Shown: one piece after another, positions 1 to 6,556 of the stretch
Position numbering within the stretch: position 1 is the stretch's first letter
Layout of the letters: every line of letters begins with the position of its first letter
Source of the DNA: CAYGZA01 sp964354135
GTDB taxonomy: Bacteria; Planctomycetota; Planctomycetia; Pirellulales; Thermoguttaceae
Direction of reading: 5' to 3'
NCBI GenBank assembly: GCA_964354135.1
Contig: CAYGZA010000334.1
Location: 1-7,047 of the forward strand
Length of the DNA: 7,047 nucleotides
The notes under the pieces: generated by a model
The model's input: the letters and a program-made list of their open reading frames with translations, nothing else
Database searches by the model: none
Told to the model about the DNA's origin: nothing
Position numbers and translations under genes: made by a program

Positions 1-579
1 CCGGTGCAGCCCGGTGAACAGATCGAGGATCTCGTTGCCCGTCCGGGTATCGAGATTCCCCGTCGGCTCGTCGGCCAGGAGGAGTACGGGCTGCTGGACC
101 AGGGCCCGGGCGACGGCCACGCGCTGCCGCTGGCCGCCGGACATCTGGTTGGGGCGATGGTGCATGCGGTCGGCCAGACCCACGCGCTCCAGCGCCTCCG
201 CCGCCTTCCGGCGCCGGCCCAACGTCCCCGAGTACATGAGGGGCAGCTCGACGTTCTCCAGTGCCGTTTGCCGCGGCAGGAGCTCGAACGTCTGAAACAC
301 GAAGCCGATCTGCCGCCCGCGGATCCGCGCCAATTCCGCGTGCGAGAGCCGCGCGACGTTCCGGCCGCTCAGCCAATACTGGCCGGCCGTGGGCACGTCC
401 AGTAGGCCGAGGATGTTCAGCAAGGTCGATTTGCCCGATCCGGAAGAGCCCATCACCGCCACGAACTCGTTGGTGCGCACGGCGAGGTCCACGCCCCGCA
501 GCGCGTGGACCGTTTCGGCGCCCATCGGGTATTCCTTGACGATCCCGTCCAGGCGGATGAGCATTTCGCCCGCGTTCAT
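1..579 (-). CDS. ABC transporter ATP-binding protein, MacB/LolD type (partial, 3' end beyond window)
   Basis: This is the ATPase subunit of an ABC exporter; it would hydrolyse ATP in the cytoplasm to drive a membrane permease of the FtsX/MacB type. Translating from the ATG at 579-577 gives 193 open codons to the window edge. Visible motifs are Walker A GSSGSGKST (residues 44-52), Q-loop FVFQ with Q96, signature MSGGQRQR (146-153), Walker B VLLLADEP (165-172) with catalytic E171, and D-loop NLD (175-177). The FVFQTFELLP stretch and LENVELPL are typical of the MacB/LolD subfamily. The family is usually about 220-240 residues, so the H-switch histidine and C-terminus are off the window. The start overlaps the stop of the upstream adaptor gene as ATGA (579-576), implying translational coupling. 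The family call is very secure; the substrate (lipoprotein, peptide, macrolide or other) cannot be told from sequence. Confidence 0.95.
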   Translation of the reverse strand, partial: MNAGEMLIRLDGIVKEYPMGAETVHALRGVDLAVRTNEFVAVMGSSGSGKSTLLNILGLLDVPTAGQYWLSGRNVARLSHAELARIRGRQIGFVFQTFELLPRQTALENVELPLMYSGTLGRRRKAAEALERVGLADRMHHRPNQMSGGQRQRVAVARALVQQPVLLLADEPTGNLDTRTGNEILDLFTGLHR

Positions 580-1880
580 GGTGCGCCCTCGGCGGTGGGC
601 TCGACGACGCTCACCGTTTGCCCGTCCTTCAGCTCATCCAAGACCCGGAAGGGCCCCACGACCACCTGTTCGCCTTCCTGAAGCCCGGAGACGATCTCGA
701 TCCTCCGCTCGTCGCTCAGACCGGTTTCCACCGGCCGGGCGCGGACCGATTCGCCGTCGAGCACGAAGAGGATCTTCAGGTACCGGGCCTCGCTTTGGCG
801 GTTCTTCTCGCCGGGAAGGCGGGCCTGCCGTTGGGCAAACTCGCGGAACAGGGGCACGTCGGGCAGGTCCTTGCGCCGCCGGTGGACCACCGCCTGAACC
901 GGCACGCTCAGCGCGTTCTTCGCACGCCGCACCTCGATCTCCACCGTCGCAGTCATCCCCGTGCGGAGGTTCGCCTGCCTCGGTGGGATCGCGATCAGGG
1001 TCTCGAAACTCACCGCCTCCCCGACTTTCGTCCCCTTTCCGGCGATCCGCTCCACCACGCCGCGGATCGGGGCCCGCTGGTCGGCCTGCAAGTAGATCTT
1101 CGCCGGTTGCTTCGGCTGCACCAGGAGCACGTCGGTCTCGTCCACCTCGGCCTCGACCTCCATCTGGCTCAGGTCGGCGATCTTCATCAGCACGCTCCCC
1201 GGCAGGTTGATCGTCCCCGCGATCACGATCTCGCCCACCTCCACGTTCCGGTCCACGACGACGCCGTTGATCGGCGCGACGATCTCGGTCCGCCGCAGAT
1301 CCTCCTGCGCAGTCTGCCGCAGCGCGTCCATCTCGGTCAGCTCGTGCTGCAACATCTTCAAGCTGGCCTCCATCTTGGCGACCGTCGTCTCGTGATCCTT
1401 CAGCTCCGTCTCGGTAATGACCCCCTTGTCCACGAGTTGGAGAGAGAGCTTGCGATCGCGGATGGCCTTCTCCAGGTCGGCCTGGGCCGACTTGAGCGAT
1501 TCCCGGAGCCGGTCCGCCCGGGCGAGGATCGAGTTCAGCCTGGAGGTGGCGTCCTTGTCTTCGAGCTTGACCAGGAGGTCGTCCTTCTTGACCTCGTCCC
1601 CCTTTTTCACCTCCTTGCCGCCGCGGTTCTTGACCGCCACCACGCGGCCGATGATCTGCGAGGCCACGTTGGCCTCCTCGATGGCCTTGAGCTTCCCCGG
1701 GGCCACGAGCGTCTGGACGATCTCGCCGCGCACCGGCTCTTCCACGTGGACTTCCTTCGCGGCCTGGGCGATGACCCGCCAGTCGATGTTGTAAGCGCTT
1801 GGGCTGCGCGAGAGGTTCGCGACCACCACGCAGCCGATCACGCCACCGATCGCAAGGAGCCCGAAGAGCAAGCGACGCAT
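576..1880 (-). CDS. HlyD/MacA-family periplasmic adaptor (membrane fusion protein) of an ABC exporter
   Basis: The 434-residue protein would link the inner-membrane ABC exporter to the periplasm or an outer-membrane channel. It begins with a charged MRR and a hydrophobic segment (residues 4-22), acting as a membrane anchor or uncleaved signal. VIGC at 14-17 also fits a lipobox, but the residues after the Cys stay hydrophobic, so an anchor is more likely. The two lipoyl half-motifs lie at about 68-108 (NVASQIIGRVVAV...GDEVKKDDLLVKLE) and 199-235 (EIVAPINGVVVDRNVEVGEIV). Between them is a helical hairpin (about 112-197) rich in charged heptads. Beta-barrel and membrane-proximal parts follow (about 238-332 and 368-428: LRTGMTATVEIEV, LSVPVQAVV, GLQEGEQVVVGP). 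An Arg-rich insert sits at 333-367. The ATG is preceded by AAGGG (1895-1891), 10 nt away. It lies 22 bp after the membrane-protein gene and overlaps the ATPase gene by 4 bp. Family call secure; it is not named macA because the substrate is unknown. Confidence 0.93.
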   Translation of the reverse strand: MRRLLFGLLAIGGVIGCVVVANLSRSPSAYNIDWRVIAQAAKEVHVEEPVRGEIVQTLVAPGKLKAIEEANVASQIIGRVVAVKNRGGKEVKKGDEVKKDDLLVKLEDKDATSRLNSILARADRLRESLKSAQADLEKAIRDRKLSLQLVDKGVITETELKDHETTVAKMEASLKMLQHELTEMDALRQTAQEDLRRTEIVAPINGVVVDRNVEVGEIVIAGTINLPGSVLMKIADLSQMEVEAEVDETDVLLVQPKQPAKIYLQADQRAPIRGVVERIAGKGTKVGEAVSFETLIAIPPRQANLRTGMTATVEIEVRRAKNALSVPVQAVVHRRRKDLPDVPLFREFAQRQARLPGEKNRQSEARYLKILFVLDGESVRARPVETGLSDERRIEIVSGLQEGEQVVVGPFRVLDELKDGQTVSVVEPTAEGAP

Positions 1881-1902
1881 GGGGTTTTTACCCTTTAGCA
1901 GC

Positions 1903-2634
1903 CTATCCCGGCAGCAGCGAGAGCCGCATGCTGCCGCCGATCACCAGCGCGGAAGCGATCCGCGCCCCGATCTCGCCCAGCGCGAGCACCAGACACACCA
2001 GCACGGCGGCCACGAGCCCGACCTGCCCCCGCCGCCAACCCCGCCACGCCATCGCCAGCCAGCCCGCGGCGGCAAACAGGTCCATATGCTTTAGCGCCAC
2101 CCAGACCAGCGCCGAGTAGCTCCCGGGACCCAAGAGCAAGACCGCGGAAGTCTCGACCTCGGGCCGGCGCAGGACAACCATCAGGACCACCTGGACCGCC
2201 AGCCCCGACACCCAAATCCCTTGCAGGGCCATGCACTCGGCCATCGCGGCGTCAAACCGGACGGGCCGCCCCCACAACGCCGCCAACGCGGCAAACACCA
2301 CGGCCACCGTCGCGGCCCGCAGCCCCAAGAGCAAGGGCTCCACCAGGAAGTCACCAATGCCCGCAAGTGCCTTCCAAAAGGGGAGCGTTTCCCGCTGCGT
2401 GTGGATCGCCTTGCGGATCAGGTCTTCGCCCAGTTCCCCGATCCCGCGCCACTCCGCCTTGGCTGCCCCCTGCTCAACCGCCAAACCGAGTTCCCGCTGG
2501 CGGAAACCGGTCACCCAGAGCACCGCGTACAGCCCGGTTGTCAGCAGCATCCAGACCGCCAGTAGCCCCCCGAATCGCGGGGAGGCTCCTGCCGGATGGG
2601 CCAATGTTGTGGGACGAGTCTGCGGGACAGACAA
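1903..2634 (-). CDS. Polytopic membrane protein, YIP1-family-like, first gene of the ABC export run
   Basis: This 243-residue protein is mostly hydrophobic. Likely membrane segments are at about 24-44, 100-121, 133-155, 163-182, 184-200 and 206-232. A roughly 55-residue charged, helical loop lies between the first two. The stretch LKHMDLFAAAGWLAMAWRGW (181-200) resembles the conserved L-x-x-hD-h-F...W block of bacterial YIP1-domain proteins, which are often encoded beside MacA/MacB-like genes. That assignment is from memory of the family and is tentative. The longest supportable start is TTG at 2634; an in-frame TGA lies at 2655-2653 and no ATG or GTG occurs between them. The first in-frame ATG (residue 29) would fall inside the first membrane helix, so TTG is preferred, although no strong Shine-Dalgarno precedes it. 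The only other option upstream is CTG at 2646. The role is unknown; position suggests a membrane component or assembly helper of the exporter. Confidence 0.75.
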   Translation of the reverse strand: MSVPQTRPTTLAHPAGASPRFGGLLAVWMLLTTGLYAVLWVTGFRQRELGLAVEQGAAKAEWRGIGELGEDLIRKAIHTQRETLPFWKALAGIGDFLVEPLLLGLRAATVAVVFAALAALWGRPVRFDAAMAECMALQGIWVSGLAVQVVLMVVLRRPEVETSAVLLLGPGSYSALVWVALKHMDLFAAAGWLAMAWRGWRRGQVGLVAAVLVCLVLALGEIGARIASALVIGGSMRLSLLPG

Positions 2635-2712
2635 TACTATGCGCAGCCTGTATCAAGGGGACAATGTTACCCGCCACGGGGGGAACGCAAACGGCGCGCA
2701 GTCCATCAGCGG

Positions 2713-2739
2713 CCAGGGGAACCCGGCGGCGCCCCCTGG
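2713..2739. other. Perfect 7-bp GC-rich inverted repeat in the divergent intergenic region
   Basis: CCAGGGG (2713-2719) pairs perfectly with CCCCTGG (2733-2739) across a 13-nt spacer. It lies about 80 bp upstream of the membrane-protein start on one side and about 125 bp upstream of the hydrolase leader on the other. There is no T-tract, so it is not a convincing terminator. It could be an operator or a chance GC-rich palindrome. The rest of the 263-bp region (2635-2897) shows no convincing -35/-10 pair for either gene. Confidence 0.25.
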
Positions 2740-2854
2740 TAGTTCGCCTGCGGTAGGGCAATCTTGAGTCTACCAACGGCCGAGGGATTGTGCCAACTTT
2801 GCCCCCGGAAAACGGCCGACCACCCCTTGCTCGGCAACGCCGTCCCGGGGATAA

Positions 2855-2861
2855 GGGAGGA
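2855..2861 (+). promoter_or_regulatory. Strong Shine-Dalgarno (GGGAGGA) before GTG 2866
   Basis: GGGAGGA lies 5 nt (from the core G2860) upstream of a GTG at 2866-2868, which is optimal spacing. By contrast, the ATG at 2898 that opens the long hydrolase frame has only a G5 run (2884-2888), 9 nt away. The best ribosome binding site in this region therefore points to the GTG and not to the ATG. This bears on where translation of the hydrolase really begins. Confidence 0.6.
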
Positions 2862-2865
2862 ATCC

Positions 2866-2895
2866 GTGACCCGCCGCCGTAATGGGGGATCCTAA
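2866..2895 (+). other. Nine-codon GTG-started leader frame, or the displaced true N-terminus of the hydrolase
   Basis: The frame from GTG 2866 reads MTRRRNGGS and stops at TAA 2893-2895, two nucleotides before the ATG of the hydrolase. As written, it could be a leader peptide coupling translation into the hydrolase gene. Alternatively, one additional G in the G5 run at 2884-2888 would make the frame read MTRRRNGGILTM and continue directly into the hydrolase frame. That would add an Arg-rich n-region to its hydrophobic signal segment. I consider the second reading at least as likely as the first, since real exported proteins usually carry such charges. No family can be assigned to nine residues. 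Confidence 0.35.
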
Positions 2896-2897
2896 CC

Positions 2898-5843
2898 ATG
2901 GCCGCGACCAGCGCAATCCTTTTGTGGACCACTATTCTTCTCCTTGCCGGGCGAGACAGCCCCCAGAGTTGGCGGTTGGCAACGGCGGACACGGAGATCC
3001 GCATCGGCATCTCGGACAATCGGCCGGTTATCCACCACCTCGGCTGCACAAAAGAGGGGTCGGGGGTCGTTTCCGAAAACGACCAGCGAGGCGGCCCTTC
3101 TCTCCATCGGAAGAAAGCGACTCCCGATCCCTTTTCCTCCTGGGTTGACCGGCCTGTCCAAGTGCCGCTCATGGGCCGGGTCTGGGTCGGGGATCGCCAA
3201 CTCCCCACCGCCTGGGTCTTCCAGAAGGCCGCGATGGACGCCGCCGGCGGGCGATTGACCCTTGCCTTTGCCAACGCCGAGCCGAAGCTCGCGCTGCGGT
3301 CTGTCTGGCGCGCCCGGCCGGGCCATGGGCCGATAGAGCACTGGCTGGAGATCGAGAACCAGTCGGCTGCCCGCGTGACGGTTTCGCACCAGGACAGCCT
3401 CGCCCTTAGCTCTCTCAGTCCCGGCGGTCCGGCCGTGTTGTGGTGGATCCGCCGCGGCGGCGGGAACGCCAGCACTCAAGGAGGCACCTTCAGCCAGCCC
3501 GTTGCACCCGGGCTCGACCTCGTCTTGGCCTCCAACTGCGAGGACGGCGCGAGCCCCGTCCCGTGGCTGGCCGTGCAGGTTGGAGAGCAGCGGGGGCTCT
3601 ATGTGGGTTGGGCGTTCTCCGGGCTGGGCCGCATCCACGCGAAGGCACAATCCGCCGACGCGCTGGAAATCCGCGTCGGCAACCAGCCAGAGTTCAAGAC
3701 CGACGTTGAGCCGGGCGAGACCTTCCGGGTGCCGGCGGCGTTTGTCGGCTGCTACGCCGGCGACCTGGACGAAGGGAGTTACCGACTTCATCGCTTCATC
3801 CTCGAAAAGCTCCGTCCGCCGCTCCCCCCCGACTGCCCCGACCCGATCCTGGCCTACAACCTCTATCTCGACGTGGGCGGCAACCGGGCCACCGAGGCCG
3901 ACGTATTGCGGAGCGCCCGAACGTGCCGCGACCTGGGCTTCGAGGCCTTCATGCCCGACGCCATGTGGTTCCCCGAGACCGGCGACTGGCGTTGGGACCC
4001 ACGCAGGTTCCCTCGCGGCATCGGGCCGATCCAGGGCTTCGTCCATGGGGCCGGCATGAAGATGGCCCTCTGGTGCGCCTGGACCAACGGCGGCATCTCG
4101 TCCGACCCGGGGGCGCTCAGCGTGCGTGGGCCGGTAGCCCGGCCGGAGTGGTTCCGCGGCAGTTTCGGCCCGGACTGGAAACCCGGCCCGTTCTACGGGG
4201 CGCAGCTTTGCCTCGGCTCTCCGGAAGCCAGGCAATGGGCGATCCGGAAGACGCAGTGGCTTGTCGGGCACCACAAGCTCGATTACCTCAAGCACGACAT
4301 CGGCCCGATCGTCACCTCGTGCGACAAGAAAACGCACCGCCACCGCCACGGCGTCGACGCAAGCTATTGGGCCGCCTTGGGTTACTACGAGGTCCAGGAG
4401 AAGCTGCGGGCGGCCTTTCCGCACCTGATCCTGGAGAACTGCTCCGGCGGCGGCCACATCAAGGATTTCGGCGTCATCCAGCGAACACACTATACGGTGA
4501 CCACGGACACCCTCTCCAACCTGCCCAACCGGCAGAGCATCTTCGATTCGACCTACGCGATGCCGCCGCTCGTGCTCCAGGCCTACACCTACGACAACTA
4601 CTACCCCGTCCCCGGCGACGGCCCGCACAACTTTCTCTGGCGAAGCGCGATGATGGGGGCCTGGCAGATCGACCCGACCGATACGCCCAAGTGGACCGAG
4701 GAAGAGCGCGAGTCGGCCCGCCGCTCCGTTGCGATCTACAAGGAGTGGATTCGCCCCATGCTGGCCGACGTCAAGGTGCATCACGTTCTCCCGCGGCCGG
4801 ACGGCGTGCGGTGGGACGGGCTCTTCTACTGGAGTCCGGCCCGGCGGCGCGGCACGCTCTATGTCTTCCGCCCCGGCTCGCCGGAGGAAAGCCAGACGGT
4901 TCGCCTCAAGGGGCTCGATCCGGCCAAGAAGTACCGGCTCTGGTGCGAAGACGGCTCGATCGCCCCGGGCGTGCGCGGCGGATCGGAGCTGATGAGCCGC
5001 GGACTCTCGATCCGGTTGCCCTCCCCCTATGCCAGCGACTTGGTTTTCCTCCAGGACGAAGCACTCGGCAAACCCGCCGGGCTCGACCCGCCGGGCGAGT
5101 TCCGCTTGAAAGCAGCCGCCGTCCGCGCGGGAATGTTCTCCGTGTCGGCGGAGCTGACCTGGGAACCGGCGACCCACGCGCGGAGTTACCGCGTCACCGT
5201 CGTGGACCCTTCGGCAGGCGGGAAAACCGTTGCCGCGGCCACGGTCAGTCGCCCCGCCGTGTCGCTGGAGAGCCTCCCGCCCGGTCGCCAACTCCAATGG
5301 AAAGTCGAAGCGGTTTCATGGGGCGGCGTGCAAGGAAGCGCGGGCCAGCCCGGGCAGCTCGTCACTCCGCGGCTCCACCGGCCCGCGGGCATCGCGTTCC
5401 TCTCGGACATGCCGTGGAAGAGAGCGACCGCGGGGGCCGACAATCCCGTGCGCCGCGACGTGAACTATCACGGCAAGCCGATCTCCATCGCCGGCAAGCC
5501 ATATCCCAAGGGGCTTTGGACGCACTCGTTCCCCGATGCCACCCCTGCCGACACCGTGTATGACGTGGCCGGGAAACCATACGCCCTCTTCAAGGCCGAC
5601 GTGGGCCTGGACGACGCTTCCGGCGGCGGCAGCGTGCAGTTCCAGGTCCTCGTCGACGGGGTGAAGAAGGCCGAGAGCCCGGTCCTCGGACCCCGCCAAG
5701 CCCACTGCTTCCGCGTCGAGATCGAGGGCGCCAAAGAGGTCACGCTTCGGGTCCTGAATGGCGGCGATGGCTACGCCTGCGACCACTCGGCCTGGGGCTT
5801 CGCCCGGTTCACCGAAAAGGGCGTTCGCGACCCACTTGACTGA
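2898..5843 (+). CDS. Exported GH36-type (alpha-galactosidase-like) glycoside hydrolase with FN3-like and C-terminal NPCBM domains
   Basis: The 981-residue protein probably hydrolyses alpha-linked galactosides or related sugars outside the cytoplasm. Residues 4-18 form a hydrophobic signal segment with no positive charges before it. About 25-310 looks like the beta-supersandwich domain that precedes GH36 barrels. The barrel runs from about 315 to 620. It contains MPDAMWF (352-358; family DDGWF), YLKHD (463-467; family hKWD), with D467 the likely nucleophile, ENCSGGGH (513-520; family ECCSGGGR), and TVTTDTLSN (533-541), where D537 is the likely acid/base. A beta domain (about 621-722) follows, then an FN3-like segment (about 745-822: ELTWEPATHARSYRVTVVD). 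Last is an NPCBM domain (about 832-975: LSDMPW, KPYPKGLWTHS, DHSAWGFARF). ATG 2898 is the earliest start in frame (stop at 2880), but its ribosome site is weak; see the leader at 2866. GH36/clan D is secure, alpha-galactosidase activity likely, and exact substrate unknown. Confidence 0.88.
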   Translation: MAATSAILLWTTILLLAGRDSPQSWRLATADTEIRIGISDNRPVIHHLGCTKEGSGVVSENDQRGGPSLHRKKATPDPFSSWVDRPVQVPLMGRVWVGDRQLPTAWVFQKAAMDAAGGRLTLAFANAEPKLALRSVWRARPGHGPIEHWLEIENQSAARVTVSHQDSLALSSLSPGGPAVLWWIRRGGGNASTQGGTFSQPVAPGLDLVLASNCEDGASPVPWLAVQVGEQRGLYVGWAFSGLGRIHAKAQSADALEIRVGNQPEFKTDVEPGETFRVPAAFVGCYAGDLDEGSYRLHRFILEKLRPPLPPDCPDPILAYNLYLDVGGNRATEADVLRSARTCRDLGFEAFMPDAMWFPETGDWRWDPRRFPRGIGPIQGFVHGAGMKMALWCAWTNGGISSDPGALSVRGPVARPEWFRGSFGPDWKPGPFYGAQLCLGSPEARQWAIRKTQWLVGHHKLDYLKHDIGPIVTSCDKKTHRHRHGVDASYWAALGYYEVQEKLRAAFPHLILENCSGGGHIKDFGVIQRTHYTVTTDTLSNLPNRQSIFDSTYAMPPLVLQAYTYDNYYPVPGDGPHNFLWRSAMMGAWQIDPTDTPKWTEEERESARRSVAIYKEWIRPMLADVKVHHVLPRPDGVRWDGLFYWSPARRRGTLYVFRPGSPEESQTVRLKGLDPAKKYRLWCEDGSIAPGVRGGSELMSRGLSIRLPSPYASDLVFLQDEALGKPAGLDPPGEFRLKAAAVRAGMFSVSAELTWEPATHARSYRVTVVDPSAGGKTVAAATVSRPAVSLESLPPGRQLQWKVEAVSWGGVQGSAGQPGQLVTPRLHRPAGIAFLSDMPWKRATAGADNPVRRDVNYHGKPISIAGKPYPKGLWTHSFPDATPADTVYDVAGKPYALFKADVGLDDASGGGSVQFQVLVDGVKKAESPVLGPRQAHCFRVEIEGAKEVTLRVLNGGDGYACDHSAWGFARFTEKGVRDPLD

Positions 5844-5864
5844 CGCGATGAACCCTGAACCCCT

Positions 5865-5889
5865 CCGGGCCGACACGGCCCGGCTCTTT
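5865..5889 (+). terminator. Candidate intrinsic terminator of the hydrolase gene
   Basis: A perfect 7-bp GC stem, CCGGGCC (5865-5871) with GGCCCGG (5877-5883), closes a 5-nt loop GACAC. It is followed by CTCTTT and begins 21 nt after the TGA of the hydrolase. The stem is strong, but the U-tract is short and interrupted, so termination efficiency is uncertain. Confidence 0.55.
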
Positions 5890-5931
5890 GCCCTTCGCCC
5901 TTCGCCCCTCGCCCCTCGCCTCTCGCCCCTG
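5890..5931. repeat. Heptanucleotide tandem repeat, six units of GCCCYTC type
   Basis: Six consecutive 7-mers can be read without gaps: GCCCTTC, GCCCTTC, GCCCCTC, GCCCCTC, GCCTCTC and GCCCCTG. The array is non-coding and directly abuts the candidate terminator of the hydrolase gene. It lies about 95 bp upstream of the small membrane-protein gene. This is a minisatellite-like tract that may vary in copy number; no function is evident. Confidence 0.85.
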
Positions 5932-6025
5932 GTAAAGTCTTCCGTCCCGGCCGCCGATAACAGTTGTGCCGACTATAGCGGCCACCGACTGCGCGGATCC
6001 CCTCTTTTATGGGAGACAAACACCC

Positions 6026-6409
6026 ATGGACACCATCCCCTTGATGGAGCAAGCCCAGTTGTGGGCCAACACGGTCCTGGTCTGGATCGGCTTCGGGACC
6101 CTGGTAGGGCTCCTGGCCAAGGCGATCATGCCCGGCCGCGATCCGGGCGGGGCGGTGGCCACGCTGGCAATGGGGATCGGCGGCACCGTGATTGGCTGCG
6201 GCATACTCTCATACTTCAGCGGTACGCACGTCACCCCCATCAGCACCCTGGGGCTCCCGGTGGCTACCGCGGGGGCCTTTATCCTCTTAATCTTCTACCG
6301 CCTCTTCGGCGGCTACTGGTTCGTCGAAGGAGAGCGGCCGCGATTCCGCCTCCGCGGGCCGCACCGCTACGCCCGCCGCGCCCCGGTCGAGTACGTCGAG
6401 CGCGACTAA
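6026..6409 (+). CDS. GlsB/YeaQ/YmgE-family small membrane protein (transglycosylase-associated, stress-response type)
   Basis: The protein has 127 residues and three likely membrane segments (about 16-33, 43-63 and 74-93). The block GFGTLVGLLAKAIMPGRDPGG followed by a Gly-rich TLAMGIGGTVIG helix is the hallmark of the GlsB/YeaQ/YmgE family; the PGxxPGG loop is between helices one and two. Family members are small inner-membrane proteins associated with general stress response; their biochemical role is unknown. Most members are about 80-90 residues. This one has a roughly 30-residue basic cytoplasmic-type tail (101-127: GERPRFRLRGPHRYARRAP) after the third helix. The ATG at 6026 is chosen because GGGAG (6011-6015) lies 10 nt upstream. 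A GTG at 5966 is in frame but would add 20 residues of unhelpful polar sequence. It is preceded by a terminator and a tandem repeat, so it is likely transcribed independently, but no good promoter is visible. Confidence 0.85.
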   Translation: MDTIPLMEQAQLWANTVLVWIGFGTLVGLLAKAIMPGRDPGGAVATLAMGIGGTVIGCGILSYFSGTHVTPISTLGLPVATAGAFILLIFYRLFGGYWFVEGERPRFRLRGPHRYARRAPVEYVERD

Positions 6410-6437
6410 CGGACGGACGCACTTGTTCCGACGTGCT

Positions 6438-6520
6438 GGGTGCCATGCTGTCACGGGCGCAGCCCGGGTCGGCATGTGACATGCCCACCCGACGCTCCGC
6501 GTCGTGAGAGCATGCCACCC
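6438..6520. repeat. Nested palindromic element (REP/MITE-like), about 83 bp
   Basis: The ends are imperfect inverted repeats: GGGTGCCATGCT (6438-6449) and AGCATGCCACCC (6509-6520), with one mismatch. Three hairpins lie within. CGGGC-gca-GCCCG (6454-6466) and CGACGC-tcc-GCGTCG (6490-6504) are perfect. GGGTCGGCATG-tga-CATGCCCACCC (6466-6490) has one mismatch in 11 bp. GTCAC (6450-6454) also pairs with GTGAC (6476-6480). The core GGCATG/CATGCC or GCCATG recurs four times. It starts 28 bp after the stop of the small membrane-protein gene, where it could also act as a bidirectional transcript-end structure. It is probably one copy of a dispersed genomic repeat, but only one copy is in the window. 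Confidence 0.65.
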
Positions 6521-6556
6521 ATCCGCCCATCGTCGCGCGAAGAGAGTACAGGGCAT

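Noticed and set aside
618..1898. 426-codon open frame on the plus strand opposite the adaptor gene
   Set aside because: His/Leu/Asp/Arg-rich shadow with no recognisable motifs; the minus frame is a clear HlyD/MacA protein.
2632..2670. Minus-strand TTGTCC and TAGTAT as a promoter for the export operon
   Set aside because: The spacer is about 19 nt, and the -10 would sit on the chosen TTG start, so transcription would begin inside the gene.
2474..3475. 333-codon minus-strand frame spanning the divergent intergenic region
   Set aside because: Overlaps both the membrane-protein start and the hydrolase; low-complexity Arg/Pro content and no family features.
2892..5297. 801-codon open frame on the minus strand opposite the hydrolase gene
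   Set aside because: Its composition (Arg/Gly/Pro/Val-rich, no domain order or motifs) is that of a GC-rich antisense shadow, while the plus frame has clear GH36 and NPCBM motifs.
3923..5563. 546-codon plus-strand frame inside the hydrolase gene
   Set aside because: Overlaps the hydrolase in another frame and has Arg/Pro/Gly-rich shadow composition without motifs.
5956..5979. Possible -10 boxes (GATAAC, TATAGC) upstream of the GlsB-like gene
   Set aside because: Only four of six matches each, and no -35 at usable spacing.
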